Below, piece after piece: positions 27,280 through 35,828 of a DNA stretch of 64,000 bases (position 1 is the first letter of the stretch; each line of letters begins with the position of its first letter). Source of the stretch: CAINVV01 sp963663005 (GTDB lineage: Bacteria; Bacteroidota; Bacteroidia; Bacteroidales; Prolixibacteraceae). Under the pieces are notes generated by a model, which worked only from the letters and a program-made list of their open reading frames with translations, had not been told where the DNA came from and did not search any database. The stretch covers positions 930,001 through 994,000 of the forward strand of contig CAXXHH010000003.1 in assembly GCA_963663005.2 (NCBI GenBank), written 5' to 3'. Made by a program: the position numbers and the translations under genes.

Positions 27280-28721
27280 AAAAAATAATCTCCAGCCTTA
27301 TACTTGTCACCTTGCTGTTTCATTCATCGTTGGTGACGGCTCAATTTGACCCCGACAAGGTTTGTCGGATCGAAAATGGAAGAATAACCTTTTCATTGAA
27401 TCCCAAATGGACTGCAAAGGAAAAGAAGGAGATTTCGGAACGCTTTGATCTCGACAGTGTACTGATTGCCAAAGCTTTTAAGGGTGAGACAACCATCGCC
27501 ATTGATGGGGATACCTGGACTGTGTCAAAGCAAAAATCCTATATGCTGGAACTGTCAAAACCGTTTCTGACGCAAAGCGGAGGTAAAATTAAAAGGTCTG
27601 GTGAGCTGTTCTTATTGATCGACGGATGGATGAAATTTCAGGGAAGCACGACTGAGGAGCAGGATATATACGGGGTAAATGACTTCGAGATTCCTAATAC
27701 GTTTATATACAATGACAAGGCCTGGTTTTACCTGTCTGGCAACAAAGCAGCCAAAAATGTATTTATTTCGGGTTCGTTCAATAAATGGAGTACAAACCAA
27801 AATCAAATGAATATGGCTAATGCCGGATGGAGTGTCTATCTAAATCTCAAACCCGGTAAATATTTGTATAAATATATTCTGGATGGCAAATGGATACATG
27901 ACCCCAACAATAAACGCAGGGAGAAGGATGGTGCAGGAGGGTATAATTCAGTGGTATATTGTCCAAATCATCTCTTCGAGCTTAAGGGTTATAATGATGC
28001 CAAAAAAGTAGTGGTAACAGGCAATTTCTGCAACTGGAATCCCCGCGGTTTGGCGTTGAAAAAAATTGCGGGAGGCTGGTCGCTGCCCATCTATCTTCGT
28101 GAAGGCACTTACGCATACAAATTTGTGGTGGATAACCAATGGATTACTGATCCTGCCAACAAAGATGTGCGAAAGGACGGCAGTGGAAATCTCAACTCAT
28201 TCGTATCGATTGGTGAACCGTATCTTTTTAAATTATACGGCTTCCCTCAGGCAAAAAGTGTCGTGCTAACCGGTAGTTTTAACAATTGGAACAGGGGTGA
28301 GATCCTGATGCAGCGGACTGATTTTGGCTGGCAGATTCCTTATGTGATCCCTGCTGGAAACTACGAGTACAAGTTTATAGTTGATGAAAAATGGATTACC
28401 GACCCTCGAAATCCGTTCTCAACAGGAACAGGAAACCTTGAAAATTCATTTATTGCTCTCAAGGCCAATCATTTGTTTGAACTAGACAATTACCAGGATG
28501 CAAAAAACGTTATAGTTACCGGCAGTTTTAACGGATGGAAACCGACTGGTTACAGAATGAAAAAGGAAAATGGGAAATGGATCTTCCCCATATTCCTAAA
28601 AGCAGGTAAACACACCTATAAATTCATCGTCGACGGCAATTGGATTATTGATCCGGCAAACGATCTCTTCGAACAAAATGAGTACAACACCAATAATTCA
28701 GTGTTGTGGATCGACCCCTGA
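27276..28721 (+). CDS. secreted protein with four CBM48/AMPK-beta-like domains
   Basis: A 481-residue protein from ATG 27276, with a signal peptide ending at VTAQ. Residues about 20-140 are an unassigned domain. Then four tandem repeats of about 85-90 residues follow (approximately 140-225, 226-310, 311-395, 396-481). Each contains the early-set glycogen-binding pattern: VTGSFNGW- or VFISGSFNKW-like strand, then YKYILDGKWIHDP or YKFIVDGNWIIDP. This is the fold of AMPK-beta and CBM48 domains, which bind starch or glycogen. No catalytic domain is present, so it is probably a binding or scaffold protein. It overlaps the protease-like gene by 4 bases and converges on the HD-YitT gene with a one-base gap. 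Confidence 0.87.
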   Translation: MKKIISSLILVTLLFHSSLVTAQFDPDKVCRIENGRITFSLNPKWTAKEKKEISERFDLDSVLIAKAFKGETTIAIDGDTWTVSKQKSYMLELSKPFLTQSGGKIKRSGELFLLIDGWMKFQGSTTEEQDIYGVNDFEIPNTFIYNDKAWFYLSGNKAAKNVFISGSFNKWSTNQNQMNMANAGWSVYLNLKPGKYLYKYILDGKWIHDPNNKRREKDGAGGYNSVVYCPNHLFELKGYNDAKKVVVTGNFCNWNPRGLALKKIAGGWSLPIYLREGTYAYKFVVDNQWITDPANKDVRKDGSGNLNSFVSIGEPYLFKLYGFPQAKSVVLTGSFNNWNRGEILMQRTDFGWQIPYVIPAGNYEYKFIVDEKWITDPRNPFSTGTGNLENSFIALKANHLFELDNYQDAKNVIVTGSFNGWKPTGYRMKKENGKWIFPIFLKAGKHTYKFIVDGNWIIDPANDLFEQNEYNTNNSVLWIDP

Positions 28722-28722
28722 T

Positions 28723-30186
28723 TTAGTGATGCTGCCTCCTCTTCAGGATTCCGCCGGAAGCCTCCTTAATAGTATTTGCGTAAACAAATGCCTTAGGATC
28801 AATGCTGTAAACCAGATTTTTTAGTTTTCGCATTTCGAGTCTGGAAATGACGGTGAAAATGATATCACAATCTGCGCTTATTTCAAATTTGCCGGGAAGG
28901 TAGCCCCTCTCCCCTTTATAAATCGTAATGCCTCGCCCCATGTTGTTGACCAATTGGTATTTTATCGCCTCACTTTTCCCTGAGATTATGGTCACTCCTG
29001 TGTGCGCCTGTATGCCCTCGACTACATAATCGATACTGCGGGTTGCACAAAAATAAGTTAGTATCGAGTATAAGGCGGTCTCAACACCAAACTTGAATGC
29101 AGCAATGGAGAATATGAGAATATTTATTCCAAGGATAATCTCAGTGATTGTGAAGGAAGTCCGCTTCAAGGTATAGATTGCCAGAACCTCAATCCCATCA
29201 AGTGAAGCACTTGCCCTCATAACTAAGCCAACGCCTATCCCCAAAAAGACACCACCAAAAATGGAGATAAGCAGTTTGTCGGAGGTTATAGCTACTTCCG
29301 GAAGAAGGCCCAGACAACACCCTAATAATACGACGCTTATCAACATCCTGACAGCAAATCTACTGCCAATAGAGAAATAACTGACTATCATAAATGGCAG
29401 GTTCAGCAAAAAGATTACCACACCAAGATTAAATTTATAGAGCTCGTGAACAAGAAGTGAAATCCCGGTAATACCTCCGTCAAAAAAATGATTTGGCACT
29501 AAAAATCCCTTTAAAGCATAACCGGCGAACAGAACACCGACCAACATCAACAAGGTATCTTGCAAAATTTCAACAGGCTTAACCGGGGTTGATGTTCCAA
29601 TCTGCATAGCCAATCTCCCCTTTAGCCGCTGCAAATTTTTCTCTTTCTGAAGTTCGCAATCCTCAATTGCCGTTTTCGTATAAAATCGATGAGCCGATAA
29701 AAAATCAACTTGCTTCAACACCCACTCAGACTTCGATTTTACCGTACCAAATTTCTTAAATTCCTGATACAGATTTTTGGCATAAACTGAATAGTGTTCT
29801 TTTCCAAGATAATACAGATCAGCATCGCACAATATCTTACCTGGCAAATCAGAAGGCGTGCTGGGCAACTTTGTCTGTCTGATCAGATTGCAAACCGCAT
29901 CGATCTGATGGGGTGAATAGTCAAAATCCGGGAGATATTTACTGGCAATTTTACATGAAAGCTCCTCGTGCTCCACATGATCCTGCATGTAACCAGCATC
30001 GTGAAAAAGGGCGGCCGTCTTCAATAGAACCAAGTCATCGCCTGAAACATTTTCAGCTAATGCTATTTTTTCTGCCGCCTCAACAACGGCTTTTGTGTGG
30101 TCAGTGTTGTGGTAAACCAAAAAAGCGGGCAGCTCCTTTTCTAACTTCCCGATCAGAAATAAATATACTTGTTCGAATTGCATCAT
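28723..30186 (-). CDS. HD-domain / YitT membrane protein fusion
   Basis: This 487-residue protein joins two usually separate parts. Residues about 1-180 are an HD-type phosphohydrolase-like domain: YHNTDHT and the HD pair in LFHDAGY, plus DADLYYLG further on, the order of metal ligands in HD proteins. Residues about 205-375 are the multi-helix YitT/DUF161 membrane region (FLVPNHFFDGGITGISLL). Residues about 395-480 are DUF2179 (THTGVTIISGKSE..., DCDIIFTVISRLE), a cytosolic domain of YitT proteins that may bind small ligands. The frame is continuous, so the fusion is real in this sequence. It follows the cyclase gene by 15 bases and may share its transcript, which would link it to cyclic-nucleotide signalling. 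Confidence 0.87.
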   Translation of the reverse strand: MMQFEQVYLFLIGKLEKELPAFLVYHNTDHTKAVVEAAEKIALAENVSGDDLVLLKTAALFHDAGYMQDHVEHEELSCKIASKYLPDFDYSPHQIDAVCNLIRQTKLPSTPSDLPGKILCDADLYYLGKEHYSVYAKNLYQEFKKFGTVKSKSEWVLKQVDFLSAHRFYTKTAIEDCELQKEKNLQRLKGRLAMQIGTSTPVKPVEILQDTLLMLVGVLFAGYALKGFLVPNHFFDGGITGISLLVHELYKFNLGVVIFLLNLPFMIVSYFSIGSRFAVRMLISVVLLGCCLGLLPEVAITSDKLLISIFGGVFLGIGVGLVMRASASLDGIEVLAIYTLKRTSFTITEIILGINILIFSIAAFKFGVETALYSILTYFCATRSIDYVVEGIQAHTGVTIISGKSEAIKYQLVNNMGRGITIYKGERGYLPGKFEISADCDIIFTVISRLEMRKLKNLVYSIDPKAFVYANTIKEASGGILKRRQHH

Positions 30187-30201
30187 CTTTTCTTTAGAAG
30201 G

Positions 30202-31233
30202 TTAGTTTAGCACTTCGTATAACATTACTTCTTCCGCTTTATTTTTCAAACTCGCTGAGCCAATAAATTTGCAGTTAAACGATTGTTTAACCTTTTCGTA
30301 CCCGGATTGCGAGATCACTATTTGTCCGACTCCTGCCGCCTTTTGTAACCGTTGTGCAGTATTCACAGTGTCTCCAATTACTGTATAATCAAGCCTCCGT
30401 AAGGTGACGGATCCGATATTACCTGAAATCATTTCACCGCTGTTAATACCGATCGAGACTTCGGGCATAAAATCTGCACTTTCCATTAGCGTTCCAATTT
30501 GATTTCTGATAGCCAGGCAAGCTTCAATTGCCCGGTCGGGATGGAAGGGGCCTTTAAACACTGCCATCACACAATCTCCAATAAATTTATCTATGATTCC
30601 CTGCTGTGCAATTATCTCATTAGCCATCAAATCGAAATATCTGTTCAGCAAGGATACCACCGTATCTGGAGTTTCCTTTTCGCTTATGGAAGTGAAGCTG
30701 CAGATGTCAATAAATGCGACTGTAGCATCAATGGTTTCATTTACCATGATAGATGTTTCAAACTCCCTGCTTCCCATAAAATTAAGAACATTCTCGTCCA
30801 CGTACATCCTCAAAATATTGTTCTCCTTAATGGCTTTTAAAGTATCCCTGATAAGAGTAACGTGCTGAATGGTTTTCTCCATGGTTAATTCCAGATCTTC
30901 AAAATTAACCGGTTTCGTGACGAAGTCGAAGGCTCCGCGATTCATCGCTTTCCGGATGTTTTCCATATCTCCGTATGCCGAGACGATGACTGTCTTAACA
31001 AGAGGATTCGTCTCATTCAGTTTCGTCAGCAGAGTTAATCCATCCATTTCGGGCATATTGATATCGCTCAGAACGATCTCTACCTCCGGATACTCCTTCA
31101 TTTTGTTTAACGCATCTTTACCATTTACGGCAAAAATGAATTCATATTGCTGCTCTCTGATTTTCTTGCGAAATTTTTGCCGTATGAGTATCTCCAGATC
31201 TGTTTCATCATCGACAATTAAAATCTTAATCAT
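30202..31233 (-). CDS. response regulator with class III adenylate/guanylate cyclase output
   Basis: A 343-residue protein. Residues 1-125 are a receiver domain with acidic pocket VDDE and phospho-Asp57 (VLSDINMPEMD). After a helical linker, residues about 165-343 form a class III nucleotide cyclase domain. The two metal Asp residues are seen in VAFIDICSFTSISE and KFIGDCVMAVF. The Lys of DKFIGD and Asp of LDYTVIGDTVNTAQRL match the adenine-selecting Lys/Asp pair, so cAMP is the likely product. The start overlaps the stop of the preceding response regulator by 4 bases. The kinase upstream is the natural phosphodonor. Confidence 0.93.
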   Translation of the reverse strand: MIKILIVDDETDLEILIRQKFRKKIREQQYEFIFAVNGKDALNKMKEYPEVEIVLSDINMPEMDGLTLLTKLNETNPLVKTVIVSAYGDMENIRKAMNRGAFDFVTKPVNFEDLELTMEKTIQHVTLIRDTLKAIKENNILRMYVDENVLNFMGSREFETSIMVNETIDATVAFIDICSFTSISEKETPDTVVSLLNRYFDLMANEIIAQQGIIDKFIGDCVMAVFKGPFHPDRAIEACLAIRNQIGTLMESADFMPEVSIGINSGEMISGNIGSVTLRRLDYTVIGDTVNTAQRLQKAAGVGQIVISQSGYEKVKQSFNCKFIGSASLKNKAEEVMLYEVLN

Positions 31234-31610
31234 AGCACTATGGTTTTTAACTTCTCTTTGAGTGATTTAAAATCTAACGGTTTAGTCAAAAAATCATCGG
31301 CTCCCAGCCGCATAGCCATTCGGAAATTTTCGGAATCACCATAAGCAGTAATCATCATAACCACCGGAGGCGGTTTCTCATATTTCTCTTTTATATGTTT
31401 CAACAATTCAAGTCCGCTCATACCTGGCATGTTAATGTCGGAAAGGATCAAAACAGCCTCTTGCTCGTGCTCATTTATATAGGTCAAGGCCTCTTCACCT
31501 GAGAAAGTAAAGACAAACCCCATTGTTCCGCCTTTTATCTCCTTTCTGAAATGTTGCTCAAAGAGTGATTGAATATCTCTCTCGTCGTCCACAACTAAAA
31601 TCTTCACCAT
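31230..31610 (-). CDS. single-domain response regulator
   Basis: From ATG 31610 the product is 126 residues, only a receiver domain: acidic pocket VDDERD at 7-12, phospho-Asp58 in LSDINMPGMSG, Thr in MITAYGD and Lys in LTKPLD. The track of open frame extends 22 codons upstream but overlaps the kinase. There is no output domain, so it may relay phosphate between the kinase and the cyclase or act on a protein target. It overlaps the cyclase gene by 4 bases and follows the kinase by 10 bases; the three clearly form one unit. Confidence 0.92.
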   Translation of the reverse strand: MVKILVVDDERDIQSLFEQHFRKEIKGGTMGFVFTFSGEEALTYINEHEQEAVLILSDINMPGMSGLELLKHIKEKYEKPPPVVMMITAYGDSENFRMAMRLGADDFLTKPLDFKSLKEKLKTIVL

Positions 31611-31620
31611 AGCAATACGA

Positions 31621-32985
31621 TTAAACAGGTAGATAAATACTGAATACTGAACCTTTCCCTTCGTCGGTCTCGACAAGCAATTCCCCCGAATGTCCTGTTT
31701 TGACTATTTCATAACTTAACGAAAGTCCCAAACCCGTACCTTCACCGGTAGGCTTGGTGGTGAAAAATGGCTGAAAAATCTTATCCATAATTTTTGGAGG
31801 GATACCATTCCCATTGTCACTGACTTTTATTTCGACTTTATCTCCAATCTTTTTAGTACTTATTGAAACAGTAGGTTCGTAGGACTCCGATTCCTGTTTC
31901 CCAGCCAGCTGTTTCCTCTTCTCGTTAACCGCATAAAAGGCATTCGTTAATAAATTGAGAATCACTCTTCCCATCTCCTGCGGCACTACATTAATTTTCC
32001 CGATACCCGAATCAAAATCAGTATTCATGGTCGCATTGAATGATTTGTCTTTGGCCCGCAACCCATGATAAGAAAGACGAAGATATTCGTCGGCCAAGAC
32101 ATTAATGTCGGTGGGTTCCTTGTTGCCAGAATTGCTTCTGCTGTGCTGCAACATCCCCTTTACAATTCCATCTGCTCTTTTACCATGATGATTGATCTTT
32201 TCTAGATTTGTTTTAAGATCATCCGCAATCGAAATAGCTTCCTCCGCATTCCCTTGGGTTAATTCCTCCTTCAATTCATCCAACAATTCGCAACTTACTT
32301 CCGAGAAGTTGTTGACAAAATTCAGCGGATTCTGAATTTCATGTGCTATACCCGCAGTCAGCTCGCCCAATGAAGCCATTTTCTCCGATTGTATAAGCTG
32401 AGTCTGGGTTGTGCGCAAGTCAGTTAATGCCAGTTCCAGTTCTTCCTTCTGTTTCGTTAGTTCTGCCGTACGTTCGGTAACCAATTGCTCCAACTCGACC
32501 TTTCTGATAGCGATAGCCCGATTGAGTTCGTCCTCGCGTAATCTTTTAATTCGTTCTTTTTCAGCAGCTTTACTCTGTCTGTTTTGACTATACAAAATGG
32601 CTGCAACCCAAATATAGGTCAGTGTTGATGCATTTTTAAAGTAACTCTCATTGTTTTTTACGAAATCCAGGCTAACGGATTCGACGATATCATTAAGGAA
32701 GGTAACGATAACGTATGGCAGGAAGGCAATAACGAACATGCGTAATGGACGAAATTCCTTCTGCTGCAATGAAAAAAAAGTGAGGGACAGCAAAAAAAGG
32801 CTCCAAAGCCATTTTGTGTACTCCTCCAATGAAAAGATCGCCTCGATTACTATAAGTGAAACGGAAAAAATCAAGGCATATCTATACCATTTTTCCAATT
32901 GATTCAATCCATTTGCTTTTGTGAATTTTCTGAATCGATTTGCAACGATCAGACCAACAGCGAAGGGGACAAGAGAAAGATCCAT
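31621..32985 (-). CDS. membrane sensor histidine kinase
   Basis: A 454-residue kinase. The first 135 residues contain about four hydrophobic helices that form the sensor or anchor, followed by a coiled coil (about 137-200). The phosphoacceptor is His215 in AGIAHEIQNPLNFV. The HATPase domain (about 300-454) shows NLLTNAFYAV (N box), DNGNGIPPKIMDKIF, and the GEGTGLGLSLSYEIV Gly-rich lid. It lies 77 bases downstream of gvpK on the same strand, so the kinase module could be read through from the gas vesicle operon or use its own promoter. The signal is unknown. Confidence 0.93.
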   Translation of the reverse strand: MDLSLVPFAVGLIVANRFRKFTKANGLNQLEKWYRYALIFSVSLIVIEAIFSLEEYTKWLWSLFLLSLTFFSLQQKEFRPLRMFVIAFLPYVIVTFLNDIVESVSLDFVKNNESYFKNASTLTYIWVAAILYSQNRQSKAAEKERIKRLREDELNRAIAIRKVELEQLVTERTAELTKQKEELELALTDLRTTQTQLIQSEKMASLGELTAGIAHEIQNPLNFVNNFSEVSCELLDELKEELTQGNAEEAISIADDLKTNLEKINHHGKRADGIVKGMLQHSRSNSGNKEPTDINVLADEYLRLSYHGLRAKDKSFNATMNTDFDSGIGKINVVPQEMGRVILNLLTNAFYAVNEKRKQLAGKQESESYEPTVSISTKKIGDKVEIKVSDNGNGIPPKIMDKIFQPFFTTKPTGEGTGLGLSLSYEIVKTGHSGELLVETDEGKGSVFSIYLPV

Positions 32986-33062
32986 GGGAATTCATTTAAT
33001 AAACGTAAATTTAATTAAATGAGTGCGATTTCCAAGGCAGTAATAATTGGAACGGAAATTGT

Positions 33063-33407
33063 CTACATCAGGTTTCCCAACGGGCCCAGGTCAATATTTA
33101 AATCTTCGTCTGTCAGATTGAATACTCCTTTGAGTTCATCCATTTTCATCTCAAGCTTCATCAATGTCTCACCCAACCGTTCAATTTCATCATCGGATAA
33201 TGAACCACCTTCCACCCTGCGGATTGCCTGTTTCTCTACCAGCTTCCTGATAAGCTCGATAAGCGTTAGAACCAGTTTCGCCAGTCCGTGGTCGGCATTG
33301 TCTGGCGTGGCGTTGATCCGGGAATTAACTGCATTGTCGATTTGCCCAATGACTTCCTGATATTCTTCTATCGGAACTGAATTCAGAAGTATTTTATTTT
33401 CGTTCAT
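33063..33407 (-). CDS. gvpK: gas vesicle protein GvpK
   Basis: A 114-residue protein with the GvpK signature over nearly its full length: GLAKLVLTLIELIRKLVEKQ, AIRRVEGGSLSDDEIERLG and the end DEDLNIDLGPLGNL. GvpK is a conserved cytoplasmic accessory protein needed for gas vesicle formation in several organisms; its exact step is unclear. It is the last recognisable gvp gene, 84 bases after a GvpF/L gene. Confidence 0.95.
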   Translation of the reverse strand: MNENKILLNSVPIEEYQEVIGQIDNAVNSRINATPDNADHGLAKLVLTLIELIRKLVEKQAIRRVEGGSLSDDEIERLGETLMKLEMKMDELKGVFNLTDEDLNIDLGPLGNLM

Positions 33408-33491
33408 TTACTTGCGATTTTGTGTTCTATTTCGGCTATCAAAGGCAGGAATTATGGTCGTTGAATCTACATTGCAACCTAATAATCCAGG

Positions 33492-34241
33492 CTACTCTAT
33501 TCTGATATCCACAAAACTGTATGGTGGCCATGGACCTGTCAACAAAAAATTCAATTCGGGTTGAAGGCCATTTAGTTCCCCGACAGACTGAACAAATTTT
33601 TGCATGCTGTTCTTGTCTACCAAAAAACTGGCATCAATGATCAAACTATTATTAATCATCTTTTTAAAAATGCATTCAGGATTAATTTCTTTCAAATGAC
33701 AACAAATTTCTTCGATCAAATTTTCGACGTGTTTGAGCAAATTATCTTCCAGCCTGTGCTTCTTCATTTTTTCAAAAAGGTAATTCGTATGGACAGTGTT
33801 TTTGGCAAAATATTCGTTGGCAACTATTTCTTCAGATTCTGTCACTTTTTTGACCTGCTCTATCCCTTTTTCATAATCCCACAAGACCTTTAATCCAAAT
33901 TCGTACTTGTTTTCTACCCGTTGAAGATTTGTAAAAAATGAATCATAGTGCTTCTCTAGTAACTGATTCACAAATTCATCCGATTTCAGGAAGGTTCCAA
34001 ATCGAATCGGAAGGAGTGTGACCTCCTTCGCAAAGGCATCAATGATGGCAGCAAAATCAAGCGCTAATTCCTTCGAAATACAATCCTTTGAATAGGTGAA
34101 ATCACTGGCTACTATAGAAATATCCCTGAAAGTCACTGCATACAACGATGCTCCCAGTATGCCCGGATGTTTGCTCGTCAGGTCAGCTACGACATTCCGG
34201 ACATTCTTCGAATCAATAACAGCATAGATAATTTTTCCCAC
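33492..34241 (-). CDS. GvpF/GvpL family gas vesicle protein (copy 5)
   Basis: A 249-residue GvpF/L protein, intact. Landmarks in order are IIYAVIDS (N-terminal ferredoxin-like lobe), VTLLPIRFGTFLKSDEF (about residue 76), NSLIIDASFLVDKN (about 200) and the C-terminal LTGPWPPYSFVDIRI. GvpF and GvpL are thought to bind GvpA and start or cap the growing vesicle. Of the five paralogues in this locus this one lies between the second GvpJ-type gene and gvpK. Whether it is F or L cannot be settled from sequence alone. Confidence 0.93.
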   Translation of the reverse strand: MGKIIYAVIDSKNVRNVVADLTSKHPGILGASLYAVTFRDISIVASDFTYSKDCISKELALDFAAIIDAFAKEVTLLPIRFGTFLKSDEFVNQLLEKHYDSFFTNLQRVENKYEFGLKVLWDYEKGIEQVKKVTESEEIVANEYFAKNTVHTNYLFEKMKKHRLEDNLLKHVENLIEEICCHLKEINPECIFKKMINNSLIIDASFLVDKNSMQKFVQSVGELNGLQPELNFLLTGPWPPYSFVDIRIE

Positions 34242-34257
34242 GGTGCTGCTCTAATTG

Positions 34258-34464
34258 TTAGTGATTCGTTTTAAGTATTGTAAGATTCTTTTGTTGCATT
34301 GTCTCAACTGAGGTCAATATCAGTTTGAGTCCGAGGTAAACCAGATCAATATCTGCAACTGATATAACAATATCGCCGGTTATTACCACACCTTTATTTA
34401 GCACTCTATCCAATATCTCCAGAATGGTTATTTCCTTTGATTGATCTATGACATTTTCAGACAT
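34258..34464 (-). CDS. GvpA/J-family minor gas vesicle protein (GvpJ/M/S-type)
   Basis: A 68-residue member of the GvpA superfamily: ILEILDRVLNKGVVITGDIVISVADIDLVYLGLKLILTSVE aligns with GvpA, but the ITGDIVISVADIDLVYL stretch is of the GvpJ/M/S type rather than GvpA. Such proteins are minor components linked to tip or nucleation steps. Its ATG shares a base with the stop of the upstream GvpF/L gene, so the two are translationally coupled. It is clearly different from the gvpJ at 42.3 kb. Confidence 0.88.
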   Translation of the reverse strand: MSENVIDQSKEITILEILDRVLNKGVVITGDIVISVADIDLVYLGLKLILTSVETMQQKNLTILKTNH

Positions 34465-35255
34465 TATTTTTCCTTTATTGAAATAAAACTAAATGGTGGC
34501 CATGGACCGGTCGCATCAATTTTAAAACCGACGTGCTGGTATTTCTGACGCGAAATCCCAACAGCATTTTTCAACTCTTCCACCCGATCCTTCCTTACGA
34601 AGCACGATATGTTCAGAATCATGTCGTCCGCTCTTTCGGTCACCTCTTTTGGCAAGATGTTATTAATCTTTGTGAATTCACTGAAAACGACCAATTCCTC
34701 GAAAACATTCTGACCACAATTACGAATCACCTTTTCAACTTCCAGGTCAATCAGTTCAACCCTCTTTCTTTTTAGCAGAAAAGCCTTTCCTGGCATGCTT
34801 TTAGAAATTTCAGTCTCCAGGTTTCGGACTTCCTCACTTATCTCTCCGATTTGAAGGTTTAGAGTGCCCCTGTCGCAATAAACTTTCACTGCCCACTCTT
34901 CTTTATCCTTTGTATTCTTCAGATTATCAGCCAAAGAAGCGGAATAATCCTGAATAAAATTCCCTAAACTCTCTTCAGAATTAAAAATGGTTCCGAATTT
35001 AAATGGAATGACAGAATTTGACTCCATTACCTCGCTGATGATGCGAATATGGTCGCGGGCATGAATTTCGATCCAATTCAAGTCAGAAAAATTTTTCTTC
35101 AAATTTTCTTCCGAGAAATCAGCTGGTGAAACCAGTTTTACAACGGCAAAAAAATCTTCAGAGCCAACACATTCTACGCCTTCACTTTTGAGGGCATCGG
35201 AAGGCCGGTAAGGAGTGTCTGTGATACAGTAAATGTAAATTAAATTTCCTTCCAT
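34464..35255 (-). CDS. GvpF/GvpL family gas vesicle protein (copy 4)
   Basis: A 263-residue intact GvpF/L protein. It starts LIYIYCITDTPYRPS, has NSVIPFKFGTIFNSEESLGNF near residue 85, DDMILNISCFVRKDRVEELK near 205, and the C-terminal FKIDATGPWPPFSFISIKE. It shares the architecture of the other copies but diverges widely, as expected when paralogues do different tasks in one assembly complex. Confidence 0.93.
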   Translation of the reverse strand: MEGNLIYIYCITDTPYRPSDALKSEGVECVGSEDFFAVVKLVSPADFSEENLKKNFSDLNWIEIHARDHIRIISEVMESNSVIPFKFGTIFNSEESLGNFIQDYSASLADNLKNTKDKEEWAVKVYCDRGTLNLQIGEISEEVRNLETEISKSMPGKAFLLKRKRVELIDLEVEKVIRNCGQNVFEELVVFSEFTKINNILPKEVTERADDMILNISCFVRKDRVEELKNAVGISRQKYQHVGFKIDATGPWPPFSFISIKEK

Positions 35256-35348
35256 AAGGTTTGAGTTATGCCGGATAAAGTCCTATCATCGACGGCCATC
35301 AAATGTACCATTACAAAGTCGATATTCGATCCCGCAATCGGATATCAT

Positions 35349-35600
35349 TTAAGGATATTCCGTAAGTCTTTCAAACGCCAGAATCTCATTCTGATCATCA
35401 ATCTTAACGGAATAAAAGAGCCTGGCATTTTTGGGCGGAAGATTCATTGATTTCAAAAATGAATCATCTTCATAAACTTCAACTATTGCATCCCAACTGT
35501 CAATTACTTTTTCAAGCTTTATGACAGTTATGTCGTGGCAGGGAGTATTCTCTTTTAAAAATTCGACCACTGCTTTCTTAACCTCAATTATCTTACTCAT
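35349..35600 (-). CDS. gvpO: gas vesicle protein GvpO
   Basis: An 83-residue protein with the GvpO pattern: a central Trp-led strand (SWDAIVEVYEDD) and the ending RLFYSVKIDDQNEILAFERL. GvpO is a small cytoplasmic accessory protein first known from haloarchaea and actinobacteria. Here it is short but complete. It lies 12 bases after gvpG, in the same operon. Confidence 0.82.
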   Translation of the reverse strand: MSKIIEVKKAVVEFLKENTPCHDITVIKLEKVIDSWDAIVEVYEDDSFLKSMNLPPKNARLFYSVKIDDQNEILAFERLTEYP

Positions 35601-35611
35601 TTTGCCCTCCT

Positions 35612-35827
35612 TTATTGTTGATTGTTTTCCTTGCTAAGTCTGATTTTTTCAATCATATCCAGCAATTCCTCCTCTTGTTTGTCATATTCTTCCATACTGA
35701 TTTCATCCATTTCGAACTTCAACTGCAACGCCATAAGCCGCTCTTTGATCCGGCCTTCGTCGGATATTTCCCGCTGCATCAGCTCGTCAATTTTTTTTGC
35801 CAAAAAAATTAGTCCTCCAAACAGCAT
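35612..35827 (-). CDS. gvpG: gas vesicle protein GvpG
   Basis: A 71-residue helical, acidic protein typical of GvpG: LIFLAKKIDELMQREISDEGRIKERLMALQ, then KFEMDEISMEEYDKQEEELLDMIEKI. GvpG is a small accessory protein found next to gvpF in most gas vesicle loci and is thought to join the GvpF-L assembly complex. It follows a frameshifted GvpF/L copy by one base. Confidence 0.92.
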   Translation of the reverse strand: MLFGGLIFLAKKIDELMQREISDEGRIKERLMALQLKFEMDEISMEEYDKQEEELLDMIEKIRLSKENNQQ

Positions 35828-35828
35828 A

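Noticed and set aside
30202..31233. Guanylate cyclase
   Set aside because: The Lys and Asp at the base-selecting positions match adenylate rather than guanylate cyclases; the general class is certain, specificity less so.
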